From: Phycisphaerae bacterium
GTDB lineage: Bacteria > Planctomycetota > Phycisphaerae > Phycisphaerales > SM1A02
NCBI GenBank assembly: GCA_002862325.1
Contig: PKCT01000107.1
Span: 1-10,530, forward strand
Reading direction: 5' to 3'
Length of the DNA stretch: 10,530 nucleotides
In this document: in pieces, positions 1 through 5,384 of the stretch
Layout: every line of letters starts with the position of its first letter
How positions within the stretch are numbered: position 1 is the stretch's first letter
The notes under the pieces: generated by a model
What the model saw: only the letters and a program-made list of their open reading frames with translations
What the model was told of the DNA's origin: nothing
The model's database searches: none
Program-made: the position numbers and the translations under genes

Positions 1-957
1 GGCCAGCAGCGTGGCGACCGTGCCGGGGTAGCGCTCGACGACCTGTCGCAGGTAGAACTCGGCGGAGACGGGATCGTTGATCGAGAGGTACCAGCGCGAT
101 GTGGTGAGGAGCTTCTGGGCCTCCGATTCACGAATTCGCACGAGCAGCGAGTCCGCCCCGAGGCGTTGGGCGAGGGCGGGCTGCACCGCACGAAGCGACT
201 CGAGTCGGCGTCTGGCGTCGCGGAGTCCGGCGTCGTCGTACTGGGGCCCGCGGTACGAGGCGAGGTAGGACTGGATCAGTCGTGCGCGAGCCTTCTCGAT
301 TCGATCGGATCGTGGGTAGTTCTGTATGAAGAGGTCGTAGGCGTCCGCCGCGAGCCGCATCTCGGAGCGGCGGAAGTAGAAGTCCGCGAGTTCCATGCCC
401 GCATCTTCGGCGAGACGACTTCCGGGGAGCCGTTCCTGAATGCGAATGAGCAGTTCCTGGGCGTCGTCGGACGCGTCGATGATACGGAAGGTTCCGTAGA
501 ACTTTCGACGAAGACCGTTCGCGTACGCTGTGGCGATGTCGTACTCGCGTTCCAACGCCATGACGAACACCCGACTTCCCGGGTGCTGCTGTGTGATCTC
601 CTCATAGTTGAAGAGGGCCTTGTACTCGTCGCCCATCTGGAGCAGGGCATCGCCTCTGATGAGAAGCATGTCCGCTCGGAAGGGGTCGGTGGGGAAGCGA
701 TCGAGGAACGAGGAGGCGAGTGCCCTCGCTCGCTGGGGTTCCCCCAGTGCGAGTGCCTTCCTGGCCTGGAAGACCTGGAACTCCGCGGTCCCGGGCACCG
801 GAGACGATTCCTCCCAGGAGTCGTCGGGACCGAGTCGGTATTCGACCTGTCCGCTCGCGGGCGAATCCGCGAGCGTGAAGGCGCAGATGAGCAGAAGCGT
901 CCACCAGGACGGGCTCGCCGGCTTGATTCGTCGTGGGAGGCGGATCATTCCGAACAT
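1..957 (-). CDS. BamD-like TPR outer-membrane assembly lipoprotein-type protein, 3' end off window
   Basis: The open frame runs leftward from ATG 957-955 for 319 codons with no stop and leaves the window at base 1, so the C-terminus is missing. The N-terminus looks like a signal peptide: Arg/Lys-rich residues 6-12, a hydrophobic core WWTLLLICAFTLA (18-30), and a plausible cleavage after ASG (35-36). The mature part is made of TPR-like helical pairs, for example ARKALALGEPQRARALASSFL (65-85, read as two helices), RGDALLQMGDEYKALFNYEEI (101-121) and YDLFIQNYP (207-215). The last visible segment, WYLSINDPVSAEFYLRQVV (289-307) followed by YPGT, resembles the end of BamD (YfiO/ComL), which helps the BAM complex insert outer-membrane beta-barrels. 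The one Cys in the signal region (LLIC) lacks Ala/Gly/Ser at -1, so a lipobox is doubtful, unlike classical BamD. It could be another periplasmic TPR protein. ATG 948 is an alternative start; neither has a clear Shine-Dalgarno. It is transcribed divergently from the kinase gene. Confidence 0.7.
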   Translation of the reverse strand, partial: MFGMIRLPRRIKPASPSWWTLLLICAFTLADSPASGQVEYRLGPDDSWEESSPVPGTAEFQVFQARKALALGEPQRARALASSFLDRFPTDPFRADMLLIRGDALLQMGDEYKALFNYEEITQQHPGSRVFVMALEREYDIATAYANGLRRKFYGTFRIIDASDDAQELLIRIQERLPGSRLAEDAGMELADFYFRRSEMRLAADAYDLFIQNYPRSDRIEKARARLIQSYLASYRGPQYDDAGLRDARRRLESLRAVQPALAQRLGADSLLVRIRESEAQKLLTTSRWYLSINDPVSAEFYLRQVVERYPGTVATLLA

Positions 958-1024
958 CGTATGCGGTCGACGCCGGCTTGGCAGCTGATGCGGGGGGACG
1001 AGTCCGGAGCTGTATCCTCTCCCC
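958..1024. promoter_or_regulatory. divergent intergenic region, presumed promoters for both flanking genes
   Basis: This 67-bp gap lies between the start codons of two oppositely transcribed genes and must hold, or closely adjoin, promoter elements for both. No convincing -35/-10 pair is visible. A weak TATCCT lies at 1013-1018 on the plus strand, 6 bp before the kinase ATG; if it were a -10 element, the kinase message would be nearly leaderless. This is inference from layout. Confidence 0.35.
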
Positions 1025-1987
1025 ATGGCGTTTCTCGCGATCTTCAACCCGATCTCCGGTGCCGGCCGGGCACGGGCGAAGGCCGCCGCCCTCGCGGAGA
1101 CGGCTCGACGCCGGGGCGTGGAGCTCGAGTTGCGACCGACCGAACGCGAGCCACCGGAGACCTGGTTGCGGCCCTTCCTGTCGGGTGGATCCTACCGGGC
1201 GATCGTGGTGATCGGTGGCGACGGCGCGGTACGGCTCGTGGCGACCGAGGCCGCCTTGGCCGGTGTCCCGATCGTCCACTGTCCCGAAGGAAACGAGAAT
1301 CTCTTCGCGCGGGAGTTCGGGATGACCAACGATCCCGACGGGATCATCGATCTCCTGGAGCGTGGGCGACGTCGCGAGATCGACCTGATCGACGTCGCCG
1401 TCGCGGGACGGCCCGTCGAGACCGCCGTTCTCATGGCCTCCTTCGGATTCGATGCCGAGGTGGTGCACGACCTGGCGGCGCGTCGCACCGGATCGGTCTC
1501 GAACCTCTCCTACGTCGCCCCGATGCTGAGGGCGGCGCTGCGGCTCTCACTCCCGACCGTCACCGCCGTGCTGGACGGGCGTTGCATCGCCCGCCGGATC
1601 GAAGGGCTGGTGATCGTGGCGAATTCGCGGCAGTACGCCATCCGGGTCGACCCCGCGCGACGGGCGGTGATGGACGATGGGCGATTGGACGTGGCGATCA
1701 TGCCCTGCCGATCGGTCGTCGGGCTGCTCGGCTGGCTCACACGAGCCAGGATGGGACTTCATCTGCGAAGCCGTCGACTGATCTACGGCCAAGGGCGAAA
1801 GCTCGAGCTGCACCTGGACCCCGCCCGTCGCTGGCAGGTCGACGGGGACCCGCCCCATCGGCCGGATCCCATCGAGCGGGCCGACTTCTCGGTCCGGCCC
1901 GGGGCGCTGAGCGTCCTGGAACTCGATTCCAGCCGCCGAAACAGCGCAGAAACGACCGAATCCCCAGGATTCGACCGGCGAGAGTGA
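1025..1987 (+). CDS. diacylglycerol/sphingosine kinase-family protein (YegS/DgkB type), divergent motifs
   Basis: This 320-residue protein has the layout of the bacterial DAGK catalytic family, which transfers phosphate from ATP to lipid hydroxyls at the cytoplasmic face of the membrane. Visible marks are NPISGAG (8-14, the NPxSG nucleotide-site start), a Rossmann-like strand into VVIGGDGAVR (61-70), PEGNENLFAREFG (87-99), SFGFDAEVV (139-147), a DDGRLDVAIM block (217-226) and VDGD near the C-terminus (272-275, the usual DGE/DGD). Length fits the family (about 290-330). Three usually conserved sites differ: GGDGT is GGDGA, GTxN is GNEN, and the glycine cluster before the P/DG block reads YAIRVDP (204-210). 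Activity is therefore uncertain, or the substrate may be unusual. The tail after about residue 300 is Ser/Glu/Arg-rich and probably disordered. The only nearby Shine-Dalgarno is GGAG at 1006-1009, 15 nt from the ATG, which is long. It probably forms its own unit ahead of the flagellar genes, 93 bp upstream of fliL. Confidence 0.85.
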   Translation: MAFLAIFNPISGAGRARAKAAALAETARRRGVELELRPTEREPPETWLRPFLSGGSYRAIVVIGGDGAVRLVATEAALAGVPIVHCPEGNENLFAREFGMTNDPDGIIDLLERGRRREIDLIDVAVAGRPVETAVLMASFGFDAEVVHDLAARRTGSVSNLSYVAPMLRAALRLSLPTVTAVLDGRCIARRIEGLVIVANSRQYAIRVDPARRAVMDDGRLDVAIMPCRSVVGLLGWLTRARMGLHLRSRRLIYGQGRKLELHLDPARRWQVDGDPPHRPDPIERADFSVRPGALSVLELDSSRRNSAETTESPGFDRRE

Positions 1988-2080
1988 AGTATCCGTCGGA
2001 ACCTCCCGATGCTCGAAGCGAGTCGTCTCGGATTGGGGGTTGTTTCCTCGATCGCGATGCACCTCGAGGGAGAATCAACG

Positions 2081-2725
2081 ATGGCCGGCAATCAGGAATC
2101 GGATGGAAACGGCAAGGGGACCGAACCGACGAAGAGCCCCAAGAAGCGGGGTCGTGGGGGCGTGCTCACGTTGTCACTGCTCGTCGTGGAGGCCGCGGTG
2201 ATCGGGGCCGGATTCATGATGTTCTCAGGCTCGGGTTCGTCCGAGGCGGTCGGCATGTCCGCCACCATCGAGGCTCCCAAGCACGAAGTCACCTACGAGG
2301 AGGTCGTGATCTTCGACGGCCATCTCGGCAACGCTTCGAGCGGTATCGCCCTTCGCTATCCGACCCGGGTCTTCCTGAAGGTCGATGCACGCGATCGGAT
2401 GTGGATCGAAGCCGAGTCCGCACGACTGGCCGGCACCATCCATGCTCGACTCTCGGAGATCTGGAAGTCCGCCGGTCGCCGCGATCTGGAATCGGCGGAT
2501 CTCGCCACCATCGAGACCCGTATTCAGCGGTCCATCGATTCCGAGGGCCTCTTCTCGAGGCGTCCTGCCAGCACGCTGGGGGGGACCTTCGAGCTCGAGA
2601 CGGGGGAACATGGTGGTCTGGCATCGACGTTGGATGTCGCGGCCGAACTGCAATCCCAGCCGGACGGGCCGATCGTCCAGGACGTGATCGTGGTGATGGA
2701 CATCGGCCGCCGCGTCAATCGCTGA
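2081..2725 (+). CDS. fliL: FliL-like flagellar basal body-associated membrane protein
   Basis: This 214-residue protein has a basic, disordered cytoplasmic N-terminus (KSPKKRGRGG, 18-27), one membrane segment (about 28-48, VLTLSLLVVEAAVIGAGFMMF) and a periplasmic domain. That is the FliL topology; FliL binds the MotAB stator around the basal body. The periplasmic part has a strand RVFLKVDA (96-103), a helical stretch 112-155 and a final strand VQDVIVVMDI (199-208), which matches the FliL C-terminal pattern ending in a short strand. Sequence identity to classical FliL is not obvious to me, so the call rests on topology, the last strand and position beside fliN. At 214 residues it is longer than the usual 150-180. 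I chose ATG 2081 because GGGAG at 2068-2072 is 8 nt upstream; an in-frame ATG at 2009 lacks such a site. The 93-bp gap after the kinase gene may hold the operon promoter, but I see no clear boxes. Confidence 0.62.
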   Translation: MAGNQESDGNGKGTEPTKSPKKRGRGGVLTLSLLVVEAAVIGAGFMMFSGSGSSEAVGMSATIEAPKHEVTYEEVVIFDGHLGNASSGIALRYPTRVFLKVDARDRMWIEAESARLAGTIHARLSEIWKSAGRRDLESADLATIETRIQRSIDSEGLFSRRPASTLGGTFELETGEHGGLASTLDVAAELQSQPDGPIVQDVIVVMDIGRRVNR

Positions 2726-2737
2726 CCGTCGCAGGCT

Positions 2738-2757
2738 CCTGGGCCACGGGCCCGAGG
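2738..2757 (+). other. hairpin just after fliL
   Basis: GGGCC-ACG-GGCCC (2741-2753) is a perfect 5-bp stem. It extends through a T-G wobble and, with A2755 bulged, through CC/GG pairs to 2738 and 2757. It starts 12 bp after the fliL stop. No T-run follows, so it is not a classical intrinsic terminator. Confidence 0.4.
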
Positions 2758-2782
2758 TGTTCGAGACACGAATCCGACGAAA

Positions 2783-2797
2783 GCGCAGGACCTGCGC
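2783..2797 (+). other. 15-bp palindrome in the fliL-fliN gap
   Basis: GCGCAGGACCTGCGC is a perfect palindrome about A2790. In RNA it would fold as a 6-bp stem with a GAC loop; in DNA it could be a dimeric-protein site. It lies in the 207-bp gap between fliL and fliN, which has no supported gene. Confidence 0.4.
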
Positions 2798-2843
2798 GAA
2801 TGAGTCGGGTGGGTTCGGCATTCTCTGCAGGCACGTCCCCCCA

Positions 2844-2880
2844 GCGTCCGATGACACACGGGGGCCCGTCGGCAGGACGC
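2844..2880 (+). other. spaced inverted repeat upstream of fliN
   Basis: GCGTCC (2844-2849) and GGACGC (2875-2880) are exact reverse complements, with 25 nt between them. The loop contains CGGGGGCCC. In a GC-rich gap this could arise by chance. Confidence 0.25.
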
Positions 2881-2920
2881 CGGCGATCTTCGTGTCTTTC
2901 CCGAGAGCCGCATGGATGGC

Positions 2921-2924
2921 GGAG
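2921..2924 (+). promoter_or_regulatory. Shine-Dalgarno deciding the fliN GTG start
   Basis: GGAG lies 8 nt before GTG 2933, the best ribosome-site spacing near the fliN 5' end. It falls inside the first codons of the alternative start ATG 2912, which makes the longer form less likely. Confidence 0.6.
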
Positions 2925-2932
2925 CCACAACC

Positions 2933-3358
2933 GTGAACGAGTCAGAGCCACAGCCCAATCCCACCTCCGATCCCACCTCCGATCCCACCCCGCAGGAGGA
3001 GGCCATCAGAGAAACCGCCAAGCAGGTCGACCAGATGTCGCAGGAAGCGGCGTCCGCGGTCGACCTTCCCGACTTCGGCCAGCCCTCCACGCCGGGCAGC
3101 GCCGCTGGAATCGGCATGCTTGGAGACGTCGATCTGGACGTGCGAATCGAGCTCGGAAGGACCCGAATGCTCGTGGACGACGTCCTCAAGCTCTCGCCGG
3201 ACTCGGTGGTAGAGCTCGACAAGGCCGCAGGCGATCCGGTCGACATCTATGTGAACGATCGTCACGTCGCCCGGGGTGAGGTCCTCGTGCTCAACGAGAA
3301 CTTCTGCGTCAGAGTGAACGAGATCATCGGCGGCGCAACAGGCGTCGAAGCTGGCTGA
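2933..3358 (+). CDS. fliN: flagellar motor switch protein FliN
   Basis: This 141-residue FliN forms the lower C-ring with FliM/FliG, sets motor rotation direction and docks export substrates. The C-terminal SpoA domain is clear at about 65-134: LGDVDLDVRIELGRTRM, then VDDVLKLSPDSVVELDK, DPVDIYVNDR, VARGEVLVLNENFCVRV. That order of the βαβ core and the NExF-type loop is typical of FliN. The N-terminal 60 residues are acidic and proline-rich (NPTSDPTSDPT) and include a helix EEAIRETAKQVDQMSQEA (22-39); such extensions are common in FliN. I chose GTG 2933 for its GGAG at 8 nt; ATG 2912 would add 7 residues. No FliM gene is present in this window, whereas fliM usually lies directly upstream of fliN. 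The 207-bp upstream and 76-bp downstream gaps, both with hairpins, suggest separate control of this high-copy protein. Confidence 0.95.
   Translation: MNESEPQPNPTSDPTSDPTPQEEAIRETAKQVDQMSQEAASAVDLPDFGQPSTPGSAAGIGMLGDVDLDVRIELGRTRMLVDDVLKLSPDSVVELDKAAGDPVDIYVNDRHVARGEVLVLNENFCVRVNEIIGGATGVEAG
2958..2989 (+). repeat. 12-bp tandem repeat in fliN 5' end
   Basis: The unit ATCCCACCTCCG occurs twice exactly (2958-2969, 2970-2981) and is followed by a partial third copy, ATCCCACC (2982-2989). It encodes the N-P-T-S-D-P-T-S-D-P-T stretch. Because the unit is a multiple of three, gain or loss of copies would keep the frame and only change the length of the disordered N-terminus. Confidence 0.85.
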
Positions 3359-3375
3359 GCGGGAATATCCCGCTC
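3357..3375 (+). promoter_or_regulatory. strong hairpin overlapping the fliN stop codon
   Basis: GAGCGGGAATATCCCGCTC has perfect 8-bp arms with an ATA loop, and it may extend by a T-G wobble and a C-G pair to 3355/3377. Its 5' arm begins inside the fliN TGA. No T-tract follows (CGGTGAC), so an intrinsic terminator is unlikely. A role in partial termination, mRNA processing or 3'-end stability of the fliN message is possible. Confidence 0.6.
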
Positions 3376-3391
3376 GGTGACAGGCAATACG

Positions 3392-3410
3392 CGATCGACG
3401 GAGTCGATCG
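3392..3410 (+). promoter_or_regulatory. second hairpin in the fliN-fliO gap
   Basis: CGATCGA (3392-3398) and TCGATCG (3404-3410) are perfect 7-bp arms around a CGGAG loop. It is followed by the palindrome GGGATCCC (3410-3417, sharing one base) and then the fliO Shine-Dalgarno at 3422-3428. It could modulate fliO translation or mark an RNA processing site. Confidence 0.45.
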
Positions 3411-3434
3411 GGATCCCAGCCAGGAAGGCGCCTC

Positions 3435-4235
3435 ATGGATCTGCTCAGCACCATCGTCGTCACCCTTGCGGTGATGCTCCCAGGCCAGTCATCCATCGAT
3501 GACGGGACCGCTCGTACCACGATCGAGAGCGGCGTGGGGAGGGTCGCCGTCGACGCGGTAGGAAACACGCCATTCGACCCCAAGGCGTTGGCCGATCGCC
3601 TGATCGGCGACGCCCCGACGTCCGTCCCGGCACCCGAGACATCCGCGGTCGCCGCGCCGATGGTCGAGCCCTCGGCGGTGACGTCCGACTCGCCTCGACC
3701 CTTGCGGGCGTCCATGAGAACATCATCATCGGCCCCTCTCAACGCCAAGCCCGCCGCGAACGCGTGGTGGCAGGCACCCGAGCTGCGGGTGCTTGGTCTG
3801 CTGTTGGTGATGGGAGCTGGCGCGTGGATGTTGAAGCGATGGAAGGTCAACGGAGCACGCGTGGTCCCCGGTCGACCCGCGGGCGTCATGTCGATCCTCG
3901 CCCGCTATCCCTTCGGCCGCGGAAGTGCGTTGGTCCTGGTCGAGTGCGGACCGAAGATCATTCTCCTCCACCAGCATGCCGGACGTGGTGGAGAGGTCAC
4001 CGCCCTGAGCGAATTCTCCAGCCCCGAGGAGCTTGCGGGGCTGCGAACGCGGTTGGGGGCGGTGGAGCGTCAGGCCGATCCGGCCTTCGCCGCGAATCTT
4101 GAGAATCATCTCGGTGCGTACGATCGCACCGGTCGCGCTCGCAGCTCGAATCCCGCGTTCCCCGCCACCGGGGACGACATTGACATGGTCGATCTCACCC
4201 GCAGGCGACCCCGGTGGGGGACCAGGAAGTCCTGA
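3435..4235 (+). CDS. fliO: flagellar biosynthesis protein FliO
   Basis: FliO is a membrane chaperone that helps FliP assemble into the FliPQR export gate. This 266-residue form has a short signal-like N-terminus (MDLLSTIVVTLAVMLPGQ), an extended Ala/Pro/Ser-rich periplasmic region (about 20-115), one membrane helix LRVLGLLLVMGAGAWML (117-133) followed by KRWK, and a cytoplasmic β-rich FliO domain (about 147-208). Marks in that domain are VMSILARYPFGRGSALVLVECGPKIILL (residues 151-178) and GEVTALSEFSSPEEL (186-200). It is longer than the 100-150 residues of enterobacterial FliO because of the periplasmic region and the C-terminal tail. Start: AGGAAGG at 3422-3428 is 6 nt before ATG 3435. Its TGA overlaps the fliP ATG (TGATG), so translation of the two is probably coupled. 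Family identity rests on topology, the domain pattern and its place directly before fliP. Confidence 0.85.
   Translation: MDLLSTIVVTLAVMLPGQSSIDDGTARTTIESGVGRVAVDAVGNTPFDPKALADRLIGDAPTSVPAPETSAVAAPMVEPSAVTSDSPRPLRASMRTSSSAPLNAKPAANAWWQAPELRVLGLLLVMGAGAWMLKRWKVNGARVVPGRPAGVMSILARYPFGRGSALVLVECGPKIILLHQHAGRGGEVTALSEFSSPEELAGLRTRLGAVERQADPAFAANLENHLGAYDRTGRARSSNPAFPATGDDIDMVDLTRRRPRWGTRKS
4224..4229 (+). promoter_or_regulatory. Shine-Dalgarno deciding the fliP ATG start
   Basis: AGGAAG lies 5 nt before ATG 4235, which overlaps the fliO stop as TGATG. An in-frame GTG at 4214 has no comparable site, so the shorter, coupled start is preferred. Confidence 0.7.
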
Positions 4236-5056
4236 TGGCCTCACCGACCAGCCCATTTCTGGCGCAGGTTTCGGCCTCGCCGTCGGTCGAGGTGCCTGTC
4301 GCGGCACCCGCGGATGCCGAGGCGTTCTCGAATCCGGTGGCCTTCGTCGAGTCGGCGGCCGCCGCCCTTCCCGACGGCGCGGCGAGTACGTCCGCACCGA
4401 TCTCGATCGTGCTGCTGCTCACGCTGCTCACGATCGCGCCCTCCATCCTCATCCTGTGCACCTCGTTCACGCGATTCGTCGTGGTGCTCGGGCTGCTCCG
4501 GCAGGCGCTCGGAACCCAGGGACTGCCACCGAGCCAGGTCATCGTGGGCCTGAGTCTGTTCCTGACCTTCGTCTCGATGGCGCCGACCCTCTCCGCGATG
4601 TGGGATGAAGGCCTCGAGCCGTATCTCGACGCGCCGATCGACCAGCGGGACTCGATGGCCGCGTGGGAGGGGATGAAGCGTCCGCTTCGTGCGTTCATGA
4701 TTGACCAGATCGCGCGGGCAGGGAACGACAGCACCGTCGTGATGATGGTCGAGTTCCAGGGCTGGGACTACGAGTCGCAGGGCGAACCCGAGTGGGAGGA
4801 CGTCGACCTGGTGGCACTGGTCCCCGCGTTCGTGCTGAGCGAACTGAAGACCGCGTTCCTGATCGCGTTCCGGATCTTCCTGCCGTTCCTGGTCATCGAC
4901 ATGATCGTGTCGAGTCTCCTGATCTCGATGGGGATGATGATGCTGCCTCCGGTGTTCATCTCCCTCCCGTTCAAACTTCTTCTGTTCGTGGTCGCCGATG
5001 GTTGGATGCTCGTCGCCGGCAGTCTTCTCCAAAGCGTCGCGGGGGGCGGACCGTAA
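4235..5056 (+). CDS. fliP: flagellar export gate protein FliP
   Basis: FliP is the main pore subunit of the type III flagellar export gate, five copies with FliQ and FliR in the inner membrane. The family core is unmistakable: ILILCTSFTRFVVVLGLLRQALGT (71-94), PPSQVIVGLSLFLTF (98-112), KRPLRAFM (148-155), VPAFVLSELKTAFLIAF (196-212), FLPFLVIDMIVSSLLISMGMMMLPP (215-239) and SLPFKLLLFVVADGW (243-257). The triple Met at 234-236 corresponds to the methionine gasket known from FliP structures. At 273 residues it is slightly long: there is an acidic insert GWDYESQGEPEWEDVD (176-191) and an N-terminal 55 residues rich in Ala/Pro/Ser/Val. That N-terminus has no convincing hydrophobic signal peptide, although FliP usually has one. 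The longer start at GTG 4214 would not supply one either. It is 65 bp upstream of fliQ, with fliO overlapping its start. Confidence 0.98.
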   Translation: MASPTSPFLAQVSASPSVEVPVAAPADAEAFSNPVAFVESAAAALPDGAASTSAPISIVLLLTLLTIAPSILILCTSFTRFVVVLGLLRQALGTQGLPPSQVIVGLSLFLTFVSMAPTLSAMWDEGLEPYLDAPIDQRDSMAAWEGMKRPLRAFMIDQIARAGNDSTVVMMVEFQGWDYESQGEPEWEDVDLVALVPAFVLSELKTAFLIAFRIFLPFLVIDMIVSSLLISMGMMMLPPVFISLPFKLLLFVVADGWMLVAGSLLQSVAGGGP

Positions 5057-5067
5057 CGGCATCCGGT

Positions 5068-5082
5068 CGGCGTCGATCGCCG
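5068..5082 (+). other. small inverted repeat in the fliP-fliQ gap
   Basis: CGGCG-TCGAT-CGCCG is a perfect 5-bp stem with a 5-nt loop, in the 65-bp gap after the fliP TAA stop. No T-run follows. It may be chance in GC-rich sequence. Confidence 0.25.
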
Positions 5083-5121
5083 GTCGCGATGGGTCGCGAG
5101 CAGAGCCTGTAGGAGTCGTTC

Positions 5122-5370
5122 ATGGAATCACACAATCTGGACATGGTGCGGGACGCGTTGACGATCACGCTCATCATCTCGACCCCGATCCTCGCTGCCG
5201 GCCTGCTCGTCGGCTTGCTCGTCAGCATCTTCCAGGCGGTGACCTCGATCCAGGAGCAGACGCTCTCCTTCGTGCCGAAGATCGCCGCGATGATCCTGGT
5301 GTCGATCGTGCTTCTCGGTTGGATTACGGCCCAGATGAAGGCCTTCGCAGAGCAGATGTTCCTCGGTTGA
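5122..5370 (+). CDS. fliQ: flagellar export gate protein FliQ
   Basis: FliQ is the small two-helix subunit (four copies) that wraps FliP5FliR1 in the export gate. This 82-residue protein has the standard length and pattern: a short N-terminus with MVRDAL, the first membrane helix TLIISTPILAAGLLVGLLVSI (about 16-36), the highly conserved cytoplasmic loop FQAVTSIQEQTLSFVPKI (37-54), and the second helix AAMILVSIVLLGWITAQM (55-72). The Gln/Thr-rich loop residues (Q-x-x-T-x-I-Q-E-x-T-L-x-F-x-P-K) are all present. Start: AGGAG at 5111-5115 is 6 nt before ATG 5122. The stop is followed 14 bp later by the fliR start; the fliR ribosome site begins just after it, so coupled translation is likely. Nothing odd. 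Confidence 0.98.
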   Translation: MESHNLDMVRDALTITLIISTPILAAGLLVGLLVSIFQAVTSIQEQTLSFVPKIAAMILVSIVLLGWITAQMKAFAEQMFLG

Positions 5371-5372
5371 TC

Positions 5373-5376
5373 GGAG
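5373..5376 (+). promoter_or_regulatory. Shine-Dalgarno deciding the fliR GTG start
   Basis: GGAG lies 8 nt before GTG 5385 and 2 nt after the fliQ stop. It supports GTG 5385 over ATG 5415 (too far in) and over TTG 5367, which overlaps the fliQ stop and has no site. Confidence 0.6.
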
Positions 5377-5384
5377 CCTTCGTC

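Noticed and set aside
2830..2846. Possible sigma-54 promoter (GGCACG) upstream of fliN
   Set aside because: GG at 2830-2831 is not followed by GC at the required 10-nt spacing, and the -12 TTGC is absent.
166..3279. Very long plus-strand open frame of about 1037 codons
   Set aside because: It runs across a minus-strand gene, the kinase, fliL and fliN in another frame, and its translation is Arg/Gly-rich with no family pattern. It is a high-GC shadow.
3357..3380. Intrinsic terminator after fliN
   Set aside because: The stem is strong, but no T-run follows; kept as a hairpin of unknown role.
4998..5384. Upstream extension of fliR in the same frame
   Set aside because: It overlaps the end of fliP and all of fliQ in other frames, and the GTG at 5385 has a proper ribosome site and family-like N-terminus.
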